A stretch of 64,000 nucleotides of DNA from Catellatospora citrea (GTDB taxonomy: Bacteria; Actinomycetota; Actinomycetes; Mycobacteriales; Micromonosporaceae), in assembly GCF_003610235.1 (NCBI RefSeq), contig NZ_RAPR01000001.1, forward strand, positions 2,852,001-2,916,000, given 5' to 3'. The notes beneath the pieces are model-generated. The model searched no databases. It had not been told where the DNA came from and was given only the letters and a program-made list of their open reading frames with translations. Shown here in pieces: positions 18,835 to 27,838 of the stretch (position 1 is its first letter; the number at the start of each line of letters is the position of its first letter). A program made the translations under genes and the position numbers.

Positions 18835-19410
18835 TCAGCCGCCTCCGTCGATGCGCAGGTCGGCCAGCGCGGCGGTGCCGTCGGCGGCGAAGTGGATCGA
18901 CTCGCGCCGCCGCCACTCGCGCAGCACCGGCTGCATCGCCGGTCCGTCGCGCAGCACGCTGCGGGCGCGGCGCACCGCGGGCGGGGCGTCCACGAACACG
19001 GTGAGGCTGGCCCAGGCCCGGCCCTGCGCGCGGGCGCTGCCCACGCCCTCGACGATCACCACCTCGGCGGGCCACACGGTCACCCACTCGGTGCCGAAGC
19101 GCCGCAGGTGCCAGTCGTACGGGTGGTAGCCGCCCGGCGCGCCCAGCCGGATCGGCGCGAGCACCTGCCGCTCCAGCCGCGGCCAGTAGGTGAACTGGTC
19201 GTCCCAGCCGTCGAGCAGGTCGTCGGTGTGCACCACGGAGACCGACCGCTCGCCCAGCGCCTGCGCCAGCCGCGCCGCGTGGAAGGTCTTGCCGGCCCCA
19301 CTCGGCCCGTCGATCAGCACCAGCCGGCTGCGCCCGAGCCGCGGCGGCGCCGCCAGCAGCCGGGCGACCTCGTCGGCCGCCACCCCGTCTCCTGCCACCT
19401 CGGCGGTCAT
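18835..19410 (-). CDS. Uridine-kinase-like P-loop ATPase
   Basis: This 191-residue protein has Walker [13 protein letters not shown] (residues ~32-43), a lid-like [15 protein letters not shown] typical of uridine kinase-type enzymes, and [11 protein letters not shown]. The fold suggests phosphorylation of a nucleoside or related small molecule. Its ATG overlaps the cobQ stop (ATGA), so it is coupled to cobQ. An upstream extension of the frame lies within cobQ and is unlikely. The link to cobalamin metabolism is only by position. Confidence 0.75.
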   Translation of the reverse strand: MTAEVAGDGVAADEVARLLAAPPRLGRSRLVLIDGPSGAGKTFHAARLAQALGERSVSVVHTDDLLDGWDDQFTYWPRLERQVLAPIRLGAPGGYHPYDWHLRRFGTEWVTVWPAEVVIVEGVGSARAQGRAWASLTVFVDAPPAVRRARSVLRDGPAMQPVLREWRRRESIHFAADGTAALADLRIDGGG

Positions 19411-20945
19411 CCGAGCGACGGCGCGCCCGGCGGCAGGAACGGCAGGCCCACCGGCGCTCCCTTCTCGATCAGCTGCCACAGGCGCTCGGTGTCCAGGTGC
19501 TCCTCCACCAGGTCACCGAGCCGGTCGACGGTCGCCTCGCGCATGGCGGCGAAGCTCGTGTCCGGCGCGACCTCGAACCCGTGCCGCCCGGCCAGGCCCG
19601 CGGCCAGGGTGAGGAAGCGGCGGCGGAACTCGTCGGACTCGAACGCGCCGTGCCAGTGCGTGCCGAACACGTTGCCGGCGGCCACGCCCTCGGTGTCGCC
19701 GTCGGGCAGGGTGATCAGCGAGGCCAGCGCCGGATCCCGGTACGCCACCCGCCCGTGATGGATCTCGTAGCCGCGCACGTCCGCGCCGAGCGCCTGCCCG
19801 GCCGGCCGGGACAGCGTCTTGTCCGGCGCGAACACGATCCGCACCGGCAGCAGCCCGAGCCCGGCCACCTCGCCGCGGCGGCTCTCCACCTCGTCGGCGA
19901 TCTGCTCGGACAGCATCTGGAAGCCGCCGCAGATGCCCAGCAGCGGCCGCCCGGCCCGGGCGTGCGCGAGCACGGCCTGGTCCAGCCCGGTGTAACGGAG
20001 CCAGCGCAGGTCGTCCACGGTCGCCTTGGTGCCGGGCAGCACCACCAGGTCGGCGTCGGCGATCTCGCCCGGCTCGACGGTCAGCCGCACGCTCACCCCG
20101 GGCTCGCAGGCCAGCGCCTCGGCGTCGGTGGCGTTGGAGATGTGCGGCAGCCGCACCACGGCGACCCGCAGCCACTCCTGCCCGCGGGCCGGGCCGGGCC
20201 GGCCGAGCACCCGCCCGTACGCGAGCGCGTCCTCCGCGTCGAGCCACAGGTCCACATCGAACGGCAGCACGCCGTACACGGTCCGGCCGGTGGCCGCCTC
20301 GATCATGTCCACGCCGGGCTGGAGCAGCTCCCGCGAGCCGCGGAACTTGTTGACCACGAAGCCGGCGACCAGCGCCTGGTCCTCGGCGTCGAGCAGGGCG
20401 ACGGTGCCGAACATGGCCGCGAAGACGCCGCCGCGGTCGATGTCGCCGACCACGATCGTGGGCATCCGCCCGTGCCGGGCCAGCCCCATGTTGACGTAGT
20501 CGTGGTCGCGGAGGTTGATCTCCGCCGGGCTGCCCGCGCCCTCGCACACCACCACGTCGTACTCCGCCCGAAGCTCGTCGTAGGCGGCGAACGCGGCGCC
20601 GGACATGGCCGGCTTCAGCCGCCGGAAGTTCGCCGCGTCGATGGTGTCCACCGCCTGCCCCAGCAGCACGACCTGGCTGGTGTGGTCGCTGCCGGGCTTG
20701 AGCAGCACCGGGTTGAACCGCACCTGCGGCTCCTGCCCACTGGCGACCGCCTGCAGCGCCTGCGCCCGCCCGATCTCGCCGCCGCGGCCCTGCCCGTCGA
20801 CGACGACCGCCGAGTTGTTCGACATGTTCTGCGCCTTGAACGGGGCCACCCGCACACCGCGGCGGTGCAGCCAGCGGCACACCCCCGCGGTCAGCACGCT
20901 CTTGCCGGCGTCGGACGTCGTGCCGGCGATCAAGATCCCGCTCAT
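19407..20945 (-). CDS. cobQ: Cobyric acid synthase
   Basis: CobQ amidates adenosylcobyrinic acid a,c-diamide at four side chains, using glutamine and ATP. The 512-residue protein has the N-terminal dethiobiotin-synthetase-like domain ([57 protein letters not shown]). The C-terminal glutamine amidotransferase domain has GICGGFQML with the catalytic Cys, and a C-terminal His in GTHWHGAFE. Length is normal. It heads a two-gene unit with the kinase gene. A cobyric-acid route for B12 fits the presence of cobA and cobT. Confidence 0.95.
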   Translation of the reverse strand: MSGILIAGTTSDAGKSVLTAGVCRWLHRRGVRVAPFKAQNMSNNSAVVVDGQGRGGEIGRAQALQAVASGQEPQVRFNPVLLKPGSDHTSQVVLLGQAVDTIDAANFRRLKPAMSGAAFAAYDELRAEYDVVVCEGAGSPAEINLRDHDYVNMGLARHGRMPTIVVGDIDRGGVFAAMFGTVALLDAEDQALVAGFVVNKFRGSRELLQPGVDMIEAATGRTVYGVLPFDVDLWLDAEDALAYGRVLGRPGPARGQEWLRVAVVRLPHISNATDAEALACEPGVSVRLTVEPGEIADADLVVLPGTKATVDDLRWLRYTGLDQAVLAHARAGRPLLGICGGFQMLSEQIADEVESRRGEVAGLGLLPVRIVFAPDKTLSRPAGQALGADVRGYEIHHGRVAYRDPALASLITLPDGDTEGVAAGNVFGTHWHGAFESDEFRRRFLTLAAGLAGRHGFEVAPDTSFAAMREATVDRLGDLVEEHLDTERLWQLIEKGAPVGLPFLPPGAPSLG

Positions 20946-20991
20946 GCGCCCAGCCTAGGGGAACGCGGTGGACCGCCCGTCATGCCGGAGT

Positions 20992-21030
20992 GGGGCGACC
21001 GGCCTCCCCAGCAAGCCCGCCGGTCGCCCC
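20992..21030 (-). terminator. Hairpin downstream of ssb
   Basis: GGGGCGACCGG at 20992-21002 pairs with CCGGTCGCCCC at 21020-21030 (11 bp). It lies about 110 nt past the ssb stop codon, in the gap before cobQ. Tentative because of the distance. Confidence 0.4.
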
Positions 21031-21138
21031 TCCCCTGCCCGACATCACCCGCCCGGCGACGCGCCCGCCGCTACCGCGGGCCGCCGACACGCGTCCCTAC
21101 CGCGGACGGCGGGACGGGCGACGCCCCTCCACAGGGGT

Positions 21139-21795
21139 CTATGCCGCGACGGGGATCCGCGAGCGGGCCGCCGCCTCGTCCTCGTCGAGGTCGTCGTCGG
21201 CGTCCTCGTCGTCGGCGTCCTGCTCGCCGGCGACGAGCTCGGCCTGCAGGCCGCCGCCGCGCAGCGACGCGATCGCGTCGAGGTCGAACGCCCCGCCGAA
21301 TGCGTCGTCGTCGGCGAACAGCGGGTCGTTCGGGTCCGGGCCGATCCGCATGTCCGGCGCGGCCTCGGTTTGTTCGCCGCCCACCCGGCTCTCGCCCGTG
21401 CCGTCCTCGATCGCACTGGTCGAGGTGCCCGGCTTCGTCCGGGCGAACCTGCCCCGGCCCCGGGACAGGTCGTGGCCGACCGCCGCCGCCTCCAGCTCGT
21501 ACATCACGCGGCGCTGGCCGTCCTCGTCGATCCAGTCGCGGGTGTAGAGGCGGCCGACGACCACCACGGGGTCGCCGACCATCACCGAGCTGGCGACGCC
21601 CTCGGCGAGCCGCCGCCAGCAGTTGACCCGCACACGCAGGCTGTTCCCGTCGACCCAGCGGTTGTTGGCCCGGTCCAGCCGGCGGGCCGTGGAGGCCACC
21701 TTGAAGTTGGCCACGAGCTGCCCGGACTGGCTGGTCCGCCGCCACTCCGGCGCGGTGAGCACGTTGCCGACGATCGTGATGTTCGTGTCAAACAC
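21139..21795 (-). CDS. ssb: Single-stranded DNA-binding protein, paralogue with atypical C-terminus
   Basis: The 218-residue protein has an OB-fold in residues 1-110 (FDTNITIVGNVLTAPEWRR, VANFKVASTARR, RVNCWRRLAEGVASSVMVGDPVVVVGRLYTRDW). The tail is long, acidic and Asp/Glu-rich, but ends SRIPVAA, not the DDDIPF tip that binds partner proteins. The start is GTG 21795, preceded by GGAGAAATAGCA; an ATG 40 codons upstream has no ribosome binding site. Actinomycetes often carry a second SSB for sporulation or competence-like DNA processing. Replicative SSB normally sits by rpsF/rpsR, which are not here, so this is likely the accessory one. Confidence 0.85.
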   Translation of the reverse strand: MFDTNITIVGNVLTAPEWRRTSQSGQLVANFKVASTARRLDRANNRWVDGNSLRVRVNCWRRLAEGVASSVMVGDPVVVVGRLYTRDWIDEDGQRRVMYELEAAAVGHDLSRGRGRFARTKPGTSTSAIEDGTGESRVGGEQTEAAPDMRIGPDPNDPLFADDDAFGGAFDLDAIASLRGGGLQAELVAGEQDADDEDADDDLDEDEAAARSRIPVAA

Positions 21796-21952
21796 TGCTA
21801 TTTCTCCTCTCGGCGTCCGATGCCACCGAGGGTGCGCCGAGGGCGCGGGTTCGGGCCATCGCCGCGTGCCACGAGCTGTGGATGACGCCCGGCTTGTGGA
21901 TAACGGCCTGATCATGGGGTTGATCTGCTATGGCCGGTCCCCTACCTCGCGG

Positions 21953-21968
21953 TAACATAGGCGCCGTG
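21953..21968 (+). promoter_or_regulatory. Leaderless-type promoter of the alpha/beta hydrolase gene
   Basis: TAACAT at 21953-21958 lies 7 nt before the GTG at 21966, which is the start codon. No ribosome binding site is visible. Confidence 0.5.
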
Positions 21969-22910
21969 CAGACCGACATCCTGGGCGAGCCGTACCTGCA
22001 GCGGGTCATCGAACTGCCCGACGACGACCAGGGCCGGGTGGTCGCGACCCTGGTCAGTCGGCGCGCGCCCGAAAGCACCCGCCGCGCGGTGCTTTACCTG
22101 CACGGATTCACCGATTACTTCTTCCAGAAACACCTGGCCGACTTCTTCGTCGAGCACGGCTACGACTTCTACGCCCTGGATCTGCGCAAGTACGGGCGCA
22201 GCCTGCTGCCGCACCAGACGCCCAACTTCACCCGCAGCATGGACGAGTACTTCCCCGAGCTGGACGAGGCGGCGCGGATCATCCGGGAGGAGGACGGCCA
22301 CGACACGATGGCGGTCGTCGCGCACTCCACCGGGGGCCTCATCGCCGCGCTGTGGGCGCACGCCCGCGCCGACGCCCGGCTGGTCGACGGACTGCTCCTC
22401 AACAGCCCGTTCTTCGACATCAACGCGCCGTGGTTCATGCGCCGCCCGGCGGTGTCGGCGGTCGGCTCGCTGGCCCAGCGCGCGCCGTACCGGGTGGTGC
22501 CGCTGAACCTGCCCGGCCTGTACGGCCGCAGTCTGCACCGCGACCACGACGGCGAGTGGGACTACCGGGTCGACTGGAAGCCGGTCAGCGGCTTCCCGGT
22601 CCGGGTGGCCTGGCTCAAGGCGATCCGCAGCGGCCAGCGCCGGCTGCACGCCGGGCTGGGGCTGCAGGTGCCGGTGCTCGTCGGCTGCTCGACGGCGTCC
22701 TACCGGCAGCGGCAGTGGTCGGAACTGGCCCACGACACCGACGCCGTGCTGAACGTCGACCACATCGTGCGCTGGGCTCCGGCGCTGGGCCGCGACGTCA
22801 CGGTGGTGCGCATCGAGGGCGGCAAGCACGACCTGACCCTGTCCCGGCGGCCCGCCCGCGACCGTTTCTTCGCCGAGTCCGCCCACTGGCTCCAGACCCA
22901 GCTGCGCTGA
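21966..22910 (+). CDS. Alpha/beta hydrolase (serine aminopeptidase S33/lysophospholipase-like)
   Basis: This 314-residue cytosolic hydrolase has the fold's main marks: LYLHGFTDYF (oxyanion region), VVAHSTGGL with the nucleophile Ser in an HSTGG elbow, a late Asp in DAVLNVDHIV, and catalytic His in EGGKHDL. The layout fits the lysophospholipase/monoglyceride lipase group (S33-related). The elbow HSTGG departs from the common GHSMGG. There is no signal peptide. The substrate cannot be told. It is divergent from ssb across about 170 bp. Confidence 0.8.
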   Translation: MQTDILGEPYLQRVIELPDDDQGRVVATLVSRRAPESTRRAVLYLHGFTDYFFQKHLADFFVEHGYDFYALDLRKYGRSLLPHQTPNFTRSMDEYFPELDEAARIIREEDGHDTMAVVAHSTGGLIAALWAHARADARLVDGLLLNSPFFDINAPWFMRRPAVSAVGSLAQRAPYRVVPLNLPGLYGRSLHRDHDGEWDYRVDWKPVSGFPVRVAWLKAIRSGQRRLHAGLGLQVPVLVGCSTASYRQRQWSELAHDTDAVLNVDHIVRWAPALGRDVTVVRIEGGKHDLTLSRRPARDRFFAESAHWLQTQLR

Positions 22911-23036
22911 CCTCACGGCCGGGTCGATCATGAACATAAGTCGCTGTTCGGCGGCGTGTCGCTGCCCTAGGATCGTGGTCAACTTCCGCCGGGTAGCCGA
23001 TCACGCCGGTCGTCCCGCACGGTAGCCTTCAATCGC

Positions 23037-23113
23037 GCGCTCGTAGCTCAGCTGGATAGAGCAGGGGCCTTCTAATCCTCAGGTCGCAGGTTCGAGTCCT
23101 GCCGGGCGCACCA
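23037..23113 (+). tRNA. tRNA-Arg (TCT)
   Basis: A 77-nt cloverleaf has acceptor stem GCGCTCG / CGGGCGC (one G-U), D-arm GCTC/GAGC with TGG in the loop, T-arm GCAGG TTCGAGT CCTGC, and an encoded CCA at 23111-23113. The anticodon loop CTTCTAA gives anticodon TCT (Arg, AGA codons). The anticodon stem GGGGC/TCCTC has a C-T mismatch next to the loop and a G-T pair, otherwise it pairs. Confidence 0.93.
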
Positions 23114-23214
23114 CCTCAGCACGGTCCTCCCGGGGCCGGGTAATGCCTGCTCACTCGTCCAACCAGGCGAGAACGCACGCGCATGGCGTCGGTCGGCGGT
23201 GATAACTTCCGTCG

Positions 23215-24084
23215 GTGAGCTACCCCTCTCCTGAACCGACTCCGCCGCCCTTCGGGCAGCCGTCATATCCGCAGGTTCCGGTGCCGCCGCCGGCCGCGCC
23301 GCAGTCCGGCCCGCCGGCCGACCCCTACGCGCCGTACGGCACGAACCCCCCGTACGGCACGCCTCCGCAGTACGGCGCCGGCCAGCCGTACGCCGCGAAC
23401 CAGCCCTTCAGCGCCCCGCCGCAGCAGACGCCGCCCGGCGGCTACGGTGTCCCTTACCCGCAGGTGCCCCCGCCACCGTCGGGCACCAACGGCTTCGCCA
23501 TCGCCTCGCTGATCTTCGGCGTCATGGGCGGCGTCCTGCTCGGCTACATCTTCGGCTTCGTGGCGCTGTCGCAGATCAAGAAGCGCAACCAGAACGGCAA
23601 GGGCATGGCCGTCGCCGGCCTGGTCCTCAGCACGGTCTGGTCGCTGGTCATCTGCGGCGTGATCGGCGTGGCGATCGTGGCCGCCAACAACGACACGACC
23701 GGCACCACCGGCACCACCGGCACGACGAGCGGCGACGACACGTCCGTGCACTCGCTGCGCATCGGCGACTGCCTCAACGATCTCAGCACCGAGGACGAGA
23801 TCGAGGAGCTGCCGGTCGTGCCGTGCACCGAGCCGCACGACGGTGAGGTCTACGCCGAGTTCAAGCTGACCGAGACCAGCTTCCCCGGCATCGAGGCGAT
23901 CGAGAAGAAGGCCGACCCGCGCTGCGCGGACCTGCTGAAGTCGTATGCCCCGGCGGCGGTGGACGACCCCGCCGTGGACACGTACTACCTCTACCCGACG
24001 GTGGAGAGCTGGGCGGGCGGCGACCGCGCGGTGACCTGCATCGCCAGCTTCGACCCGGCGCGCACGGGCAAGCTCAAGGGCTGA
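23215..24084 (+). CDS. DUF4190 / septum-formation-like membrane protein
   Basis: The 289-residue protein starts at a leaderless-type GTG (TAACTT at 23203-23208, 6 nt before). Residues 1-95 are Pro/Gln/Tyr-rich with PYGT-type repeats and are predicted cytoplasmic. Two membrane helices, NGFAIASLIFGVMGGVLLGYI and GLVLSTVWSLVICGVIGVAI (~95-160), form a DUF4190-like unit. Residues ~185-289 form an extracytoplasmic domain with LRIGDCLNDL, VPCTEPHDGEVYAEF and VTCIASF, which fits septum-formation (DUF4190-associated) domains; the paired Cys probably make disulfides. The role is likely at the envelope or cell division but is not established. Confidence 0.8.
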   Translation: MSYPSPEPTPPPFGQPSYPQVPVPPPAAPQSGPPADPYAPYGTNPPYGTPPQYGAGQPYAANQPFSAPPQQTPPGGYGVPYPQVPPPPSGTNGFAIASLIFGVMGGVLLGYIFGFVALSQIKKRNQNGKGMAVAGLVLSTVWSLVICGVIGVAIVAANNDTTGTTGTTGTTSGDDTSVHSLRIGDCLNDLSTEDEIEELPVVPCTEPHDGEVYAEFKLTETSFPGIEAIEKKADPRCADLLKSYAPAAVDDPAVDTYYLYPTVESWAGGDRAVTCIASFDPARTGKLKG

Positions 24085-24092
24085 GCCGTCGA

Positions 24093-24123
24093 CACCGCCC
24101 GGGACCTCGTTGCCCGGGCGGTG
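24093..24123 (+). terminator. Terminator of the DUF4190 gene
   Basis: CACCGCCCGGG at 24093-24103 pairs with CCCGGGCGGTG at 24113-24123, a perfect 11-bp stem with a 9-nt loop, starting 8 nt after the stop. Confidence 0.65.
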
Positions 24124-24170
24124 TCCGACCCGGCCGGCCCGCGATCCGGCTCAGCTCCGGCGGCGCGGTG

Positions 24171-25838
24171 TCACCGGCGGCGGCGCAGCAACAGCACCAC
24201 CGGCGTCGCGAACAGGGCGGCGCCCACCACCGCGCCGCCGAGCAGCGACAGGTCGTGCGGCTTGCCGCCGGTGGTGGCGGCGGTGACGGCCTGGAGCACG
24301 CTGAACGCGCCCAGCGCGACGGCCACCAGCAGGAGCAGCACGATCGCGATGATCTCGCCGGGGTGGCGACCGGCCCCGGTATCGGCCCGCCCGGCGCCCG
24401 GCCGGGGAATCGCGGCCGGGTCGCGAGGCGGCATCGGGACCTGCCGGGACGGTTCGACGGCGGCGTCCAGCGCGGCCAGCTCGGCGGGCGGCGCCGCCCA
24501 CATGGCGGGTTCCAGGTGCAGCATGATGCCGTCGTCACCGATGAGCCGGCGAGCCCCGTCGGGCCAGGTCAGCATCGCCGCGCACGCGTCGTAGCGGACC
24601 GTGGCGCGCGACCCGGGGCGCACGATGCTGGCCGCGTCCGGCCCGATGACCAGCTCCACCTCCCCGTCCTCCCGGTGCGGGTGGCGGTTGCCGTCCGCCT
24701 CGTGCGCGGACGACGTCGGAGCGGCGGTGAACCCGGCCCAGTCGGCCGTGGTGCGGTGCGGCGTCTGCAGCAGGCCCGACTCGGCGGCTTCGGCGGCGAC
24801 CGCGTGCACCTGCTCGACGGTGACGGCCGCGAGCTCCGCCCGCAGCTCGTCCACGGTCAGGTTGCGCTGGCCGGTGAGCAGGTTCAGGGCGTGTGCGGGC
24901 AGGCGGGCCGCCTCGATCTCGGGGTGGTTCAGCTTCTCCAGGGACTTCGTGCGTACGGCGGCGACGCCGCTCGGGTCGACGGCGCCGTGCCGCAGCCGGG
25001 CCAGCACGTCGACGAAGCCGCCGAGCGCGGCCCCCTGCTTCTCCGGCAGCGCGTCCGCGTACGCGGTGACCGTGGCGAAGCCGTCGCCGCGGGGCTCGTA
25101 CGTCGCGGTGGCGGTGTACGAGTAGCCGCCTTCCTGCCGCAGGTCGCGGAACAGCTCCCGTTCGAGGACTCCGGAGTAGACACTGGCGGCCGTGCTGCGG
25201 CGGACCACCGCGCTGAAGACCACGCTGGTGTCGTCCCCGGTGAACCATGCAGGCGTCGCCGGCAGCGTCGACGTGGGCGCGGGCGCCGGACGGCGTACGC
25301 CAGGCCGCAGTGGCAGCCGCAGGCCGGCCGGGACCCCGTTGCCGGCGATCCACAGCACGGCGTTGTCGCGGGTGAAGTAGGTCTCCACCCACTCGCGCAG
25401 ATCTTCGGGACGCAGCCGGGCCAGGCCCCACTCGGGGTAGCTGGGCAGGCCGTAGCCGCGCGCGCCGTACCGCCGCAGGGGCAGCGCGGTCGTGCCGCCG
25501 CGGCTGCGGCTCTCGGTGCGCAGGATCTCCTTCTCGATCTCCAGCCGGTGCATCGGCAGCTCGGCCAGCCCGGCACAGACCTTGCCGAGGTATCCCACCA
25601 CATCGGACTCGGAACCGCGTAGGTGGAAGTGGGTGTAGACGGACGTCGTCTCGCCGTTGTAGTGGTAGTCGGACAACCCGCTGTCGTGCAGTGCCAGGTG
25701 CTCGACCAGGTGGGTGACGCCGTGCATCGGCAGCGTCTCGTCGGCCTGGCCGACCCGGAAGAGCAGACCCGCCGCCGCCTGCCCGGAGGACGGCGCGACG
25801 AGGGTGGGCACCCCGTCGACCTCGGTCAGCTCGATCAC
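24171..25838 (-). CDS. M16-like zinc peptidase with two C-terminal membrane helices
   Basis: The 555-residue protein has the inverted zinc motif HxxEH as H43-L-V-E46-H47, followed by a Glu-rich helix EIEKEILRTE (~99-108) that probably gives the third ligand. The loop to it is shorter than usual. A non-catalytic second half (~200-400) follows. The last 90 residues contain two membrane helices (IIAIVLLLLVAVALGAFSVL and LLGGAVVGAALFATPVVLLL). M16 enzymes cleave short peptides inside a clam-shell chamber; a membrane anchor is unusual. There is no N-terminal signal, so the peptidase would face the cytosol. The ATG overlaps the stop of the upstream 317-residue gene. Confidence 0.78.
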   Translation of the reverse strand: MIELTEVDGVPTLVAPSSGQAAAGLLFRVGQADETLPMHGVTHLVEHLALHDSGLSDYHYNGETTSVYTHFHLRGSESDVVGYLGKVCAGLAELPMHRLEIEKEILRTESRSRGGTTALPLRRYGARGYGLPSYPEWGLARLRPEDLREWVETYFTRDNAVLWIAGNGVPAGLRLPLRPGVRRPAPAPTSTLPATPAWFTGDDTSVVFSAVVRRSTAASVYSGVLERELFRDLRQEGGYSYTATATYEPRGDGFATVTAYADALPEKQGAALGGFVDVLARLRHGAVDPSGVAAVRTKSLEKLNHPEIEAARLPAHALNLLTGQRNLTVDELRAELAAVTVEQVHAVAAEAAESGLLQTPHRTTADWAGFTAAPTSSAHEADGNRHPHREDGEVELVIGPDAASIVRPGSRATVRYDACAAMLTWPDGARRLIGDDGIMLHLEPAMWAAPPAELAALDAAVEPSRQVPMPPRDPAAIPRPGAGRADTGAGRHPGEIIAIVLLLLVAVALGAFSVLQAVTAATTGGKPHDLSLLGGAVVGAALFATPVVLLLRRRR

Positions 25839-26788
25839 GGCCGGCCCTTGCGCGCCGCGAGGGCGCGGTGCTCGGCGAACTGCGCGGTCGGGTCACCGAG
25901 ATAGGCCCACGGGTAGCGGTCGGTCAGGTCGCCGAGCGCGTCGAAGTGGGGGCGCGCCCGCCGGTGGTCACCGGCCAGGCTGAAGGCCGCCGCGAAGTGG
26001 TGGTGGGCGGTCACCCAGCCGTAGACCGGCCGGTACGCCGGGTGCAGCACCGACCGGGCGGCGGCCGCCGCGAGTTCCCTCACGACGTCAGGACGGCGGA
26101 AGTAGCCCGACCGCTCGCTGCCGCGCAGCTCCCGCCAGTACTCGATGTGCGCCTGGGCGATCAGCGCGGCGTTGAGGCCGCCCTCGGGCGCGTCGGCGGC
26201 ACACGCCCGCGCGAACGCGAACGCCGACTCCCATGACCCGCTCCACTTCGGACACAGCTGCTGGAGCAGTTGTGCCTGCGCGCCGTGCATGTGCGGATGG
26301 TGCTTGGCGAGGCGGTCGTAGCGCCGCCTGGCCTCGGCCTGGCCGAGTTCCAGCCCGCGCGCGTTGGTCAGGCGCAGCGCCCAGGCGGCGCCGTCGGCGG
26401 GGTCACGGGCGGTGACCTCGATCAGCAGCTGCTCGCCGCGGCGCAGGTGCGCGTGCATCTGGTCGAGCTGCGACCGGCTGACGTCCTCCCCCCGCGCGCC
26501 GGTGCGGGCCTGCCAGGCCAGCCCGATGGCGCGTGCGGCGAGCAGCACCTTGGGCAGCAGCGCCGACGGCTGCGCCTGCGCGACGTCCGGCAGGAACGCA
26601 TCTGCCTCCGGCAGATCTCCCACGACCCGGGCCATGAAGTAGCCGTCGTCGACGGTGCGCAACCGCGCGAACAGCGCGGACAGCGCGTTCCAGTCGCCCT
26701 CCCGGCACCACGCGCGCGCGTCCTCGACCTCCGGAAAGGCCGCGGCGTGAGCCGCCGAGGACGGCGCGGGTCGGCCGATGATCGTCAC
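25835..26788 (-). CDS. Hypothetical helical-repeat (TPR-like) protein
   Basis: The 317-residue cytosolic protein is Ala-rich and mostly helical, with TPR-like patterns: REGDWNALSALFARLR, AWALRLTNARGLELGQAEARRRYDRLAKHHP and AAAFSLAGDHRRARPHFDALGDL. No catalytic motif is seen. It is the first gene of a pair; its stop overlaps the start of the M16-like gene by 4 nt, so the products may work together, for instance as a scaffold or substrate receptor. Family not recognised with certainty. Confidence 0.55.
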   Translation of the reverse strand: MTIIGRPAPSSAAHAAAFPEVEDARAWCREGDWNALSALFARLRTVDDGYFMARVVGDLPEADAFLPDVAQAQPSALLPKVLLAARAIGLAWQARTGARGEDVSRSQLDQMHAHLRRGEQLLIEVTARDPADGAAWALRLTNARGLELGQAEARRRYDRLAKHHPHMHGAQAQLLQQLCPKWSGSWESAFAFARACAADAPEGGLNAALIAQAHIEYWRELRGSERSGYFRRPDVVRELAAAAARSVLHPAYRPVYGWVTAHHHFAAAFSLAGDHRRARPHFDALGDLTDRYPWAYLGDPTAQFAEHRALAARKGRP

Positions 26789-26845
26789 CGGGGCATCCTA
26801 ATGACCGGTCACGCTGTGCGATGCCCCGTGACGACCGCCGGACGG

Positions 26846-27838
26846 CTAGAGCTTGACCACCATCTTGCCGGTGTTCGCGCCGCGCAGCAGACCGGCGAAC
26901 GCCTCCGGCGCGTTCTCCAGGCCTTCGACCACGGTCTCCTCGGCCTTGATCTCACCGGCCGCGTACCAGGCGCCGACCTCGCGGATCAGGTCGGCCATGC
27001 GGTCGTTGTGGTCGCTCACGATGAAGCCGCGCATGGTGATCCGCTTGCCGATGAGCAGCGCCATGTTGTCCGGCCCCGGCACCGGCTCGTTGTACGCCGA
27101 GATCGCGCCGCACAGCGCGAACCGGGCGAACAACTTCGCCCGGGCGATGGCCGCGGTGAGGTGGTCGCCGCCGACGTTGTCGAAGTAGACGTCGATCCCG
27201 TCCGGCGCGGCCTGCTTGAGCAGTCGGGACACGTCGCCGTCGCGGTAGTTGAACGCGGCGTCGAAGCCGAGGTCGCCGGTCAGGTGGGCGACCTTCGCCG
27301 CGCTGCCGGCGCTGCCGATGACGCGGGCGGCGCCCTTGAGCCGGGCGAGCTGGCCCACGAGGCTGCCGACCGCGCCCGCCGCGCCGGACACGAACACCGT
27401 GTCGCCGGGCTTCATCGCGGCGATGTCGAGCAGGCCGACGTACGCGGTCAGGCCCGGCATGCCGAGCACGCCGAGGAAGGCGCTCGGCGGGGCCACGGGG
27501 TCGAGCCTGCGGAAGCGCCGGGCGTCGTCGACGGCCCACTCCCGCCAGCCGTAGCCGTGCAGCACCAGGTCACCGGGCTTCAGGTCGGGCGAGCGCGACT
27601 CGACGACCTCACCGACGGCCCCGCCGTCGAGCACCGCGTCCACCGCGAACGGCGGCACGTACGACTTCACGTCGTTCATCCGCCCGCGCATGTACGGGTC
27701 CACCGACATCACCAGGTTGCGCACCTTCACCTGGCCCTCGGCGGGCTCCGGCACGTCAACCTCCACCAGGCGGAAGTTGTCCGGGGTGGGCATGCCCACG
27801 GGGCGCGAAGCCAGGTGGATCTCACGTCCGACGGTCAC
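26846..27838 (-). CDS. NADP-dependent oxidoreductase, medium-chain, zinc-free (CurA / leukotriene B4 dehydrogenase-like)
   Basis: The 330-residue protein is a zinc-independent MDR reductase. It has RPVGMPTPDNFRLVEVDVPEP at the N-terminus, MSVDPYMRGRM, and the NADPH-binding VFVSGAAGAVGSLVGQLA (Rossmann GxGxxG variant AAGAVG), followed by YFDNVGGDHL. The family reduces alpha,beta-unsaturated carbonyls, such as products of lipid peroxidation. It is the third gene of the ohr-ohrR operon: its ATG overlaps the ohrR stop. The context fits removal of reactive aldehydes and enones that arise together with organic peroxides. Confidence 0.88.
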   Translation of the reverse strand: MTVGREIHLASRPVGMPTPDNFRLVEVDVPEPAEGQVKVRNLVMSVDPYMRGRMNDVKSYVPPFAVDAVLDGGAVGEVVESRSPDLKPGDLVLHGYGWREWAVDDARRFRRLDPVAPPSAFLGVLGMPGLTAYVGLLDIAAMKPGDTVFVSGAAGAVGSLVGQLARLKGAARVIGSAGSAAKVAHLTGDLGFDAAFNYRDGDVSRLLKQAAPDGIDVYFDNVGGDHLTAAIARAKLFARFALCGAISAYNEPVPGPDNMALLIGKRITMRGFIVSDHNDRMADLIREVGAWYAAGEIKAEETVVEGLENAPEAFAGLLRGANTGKMVVKL

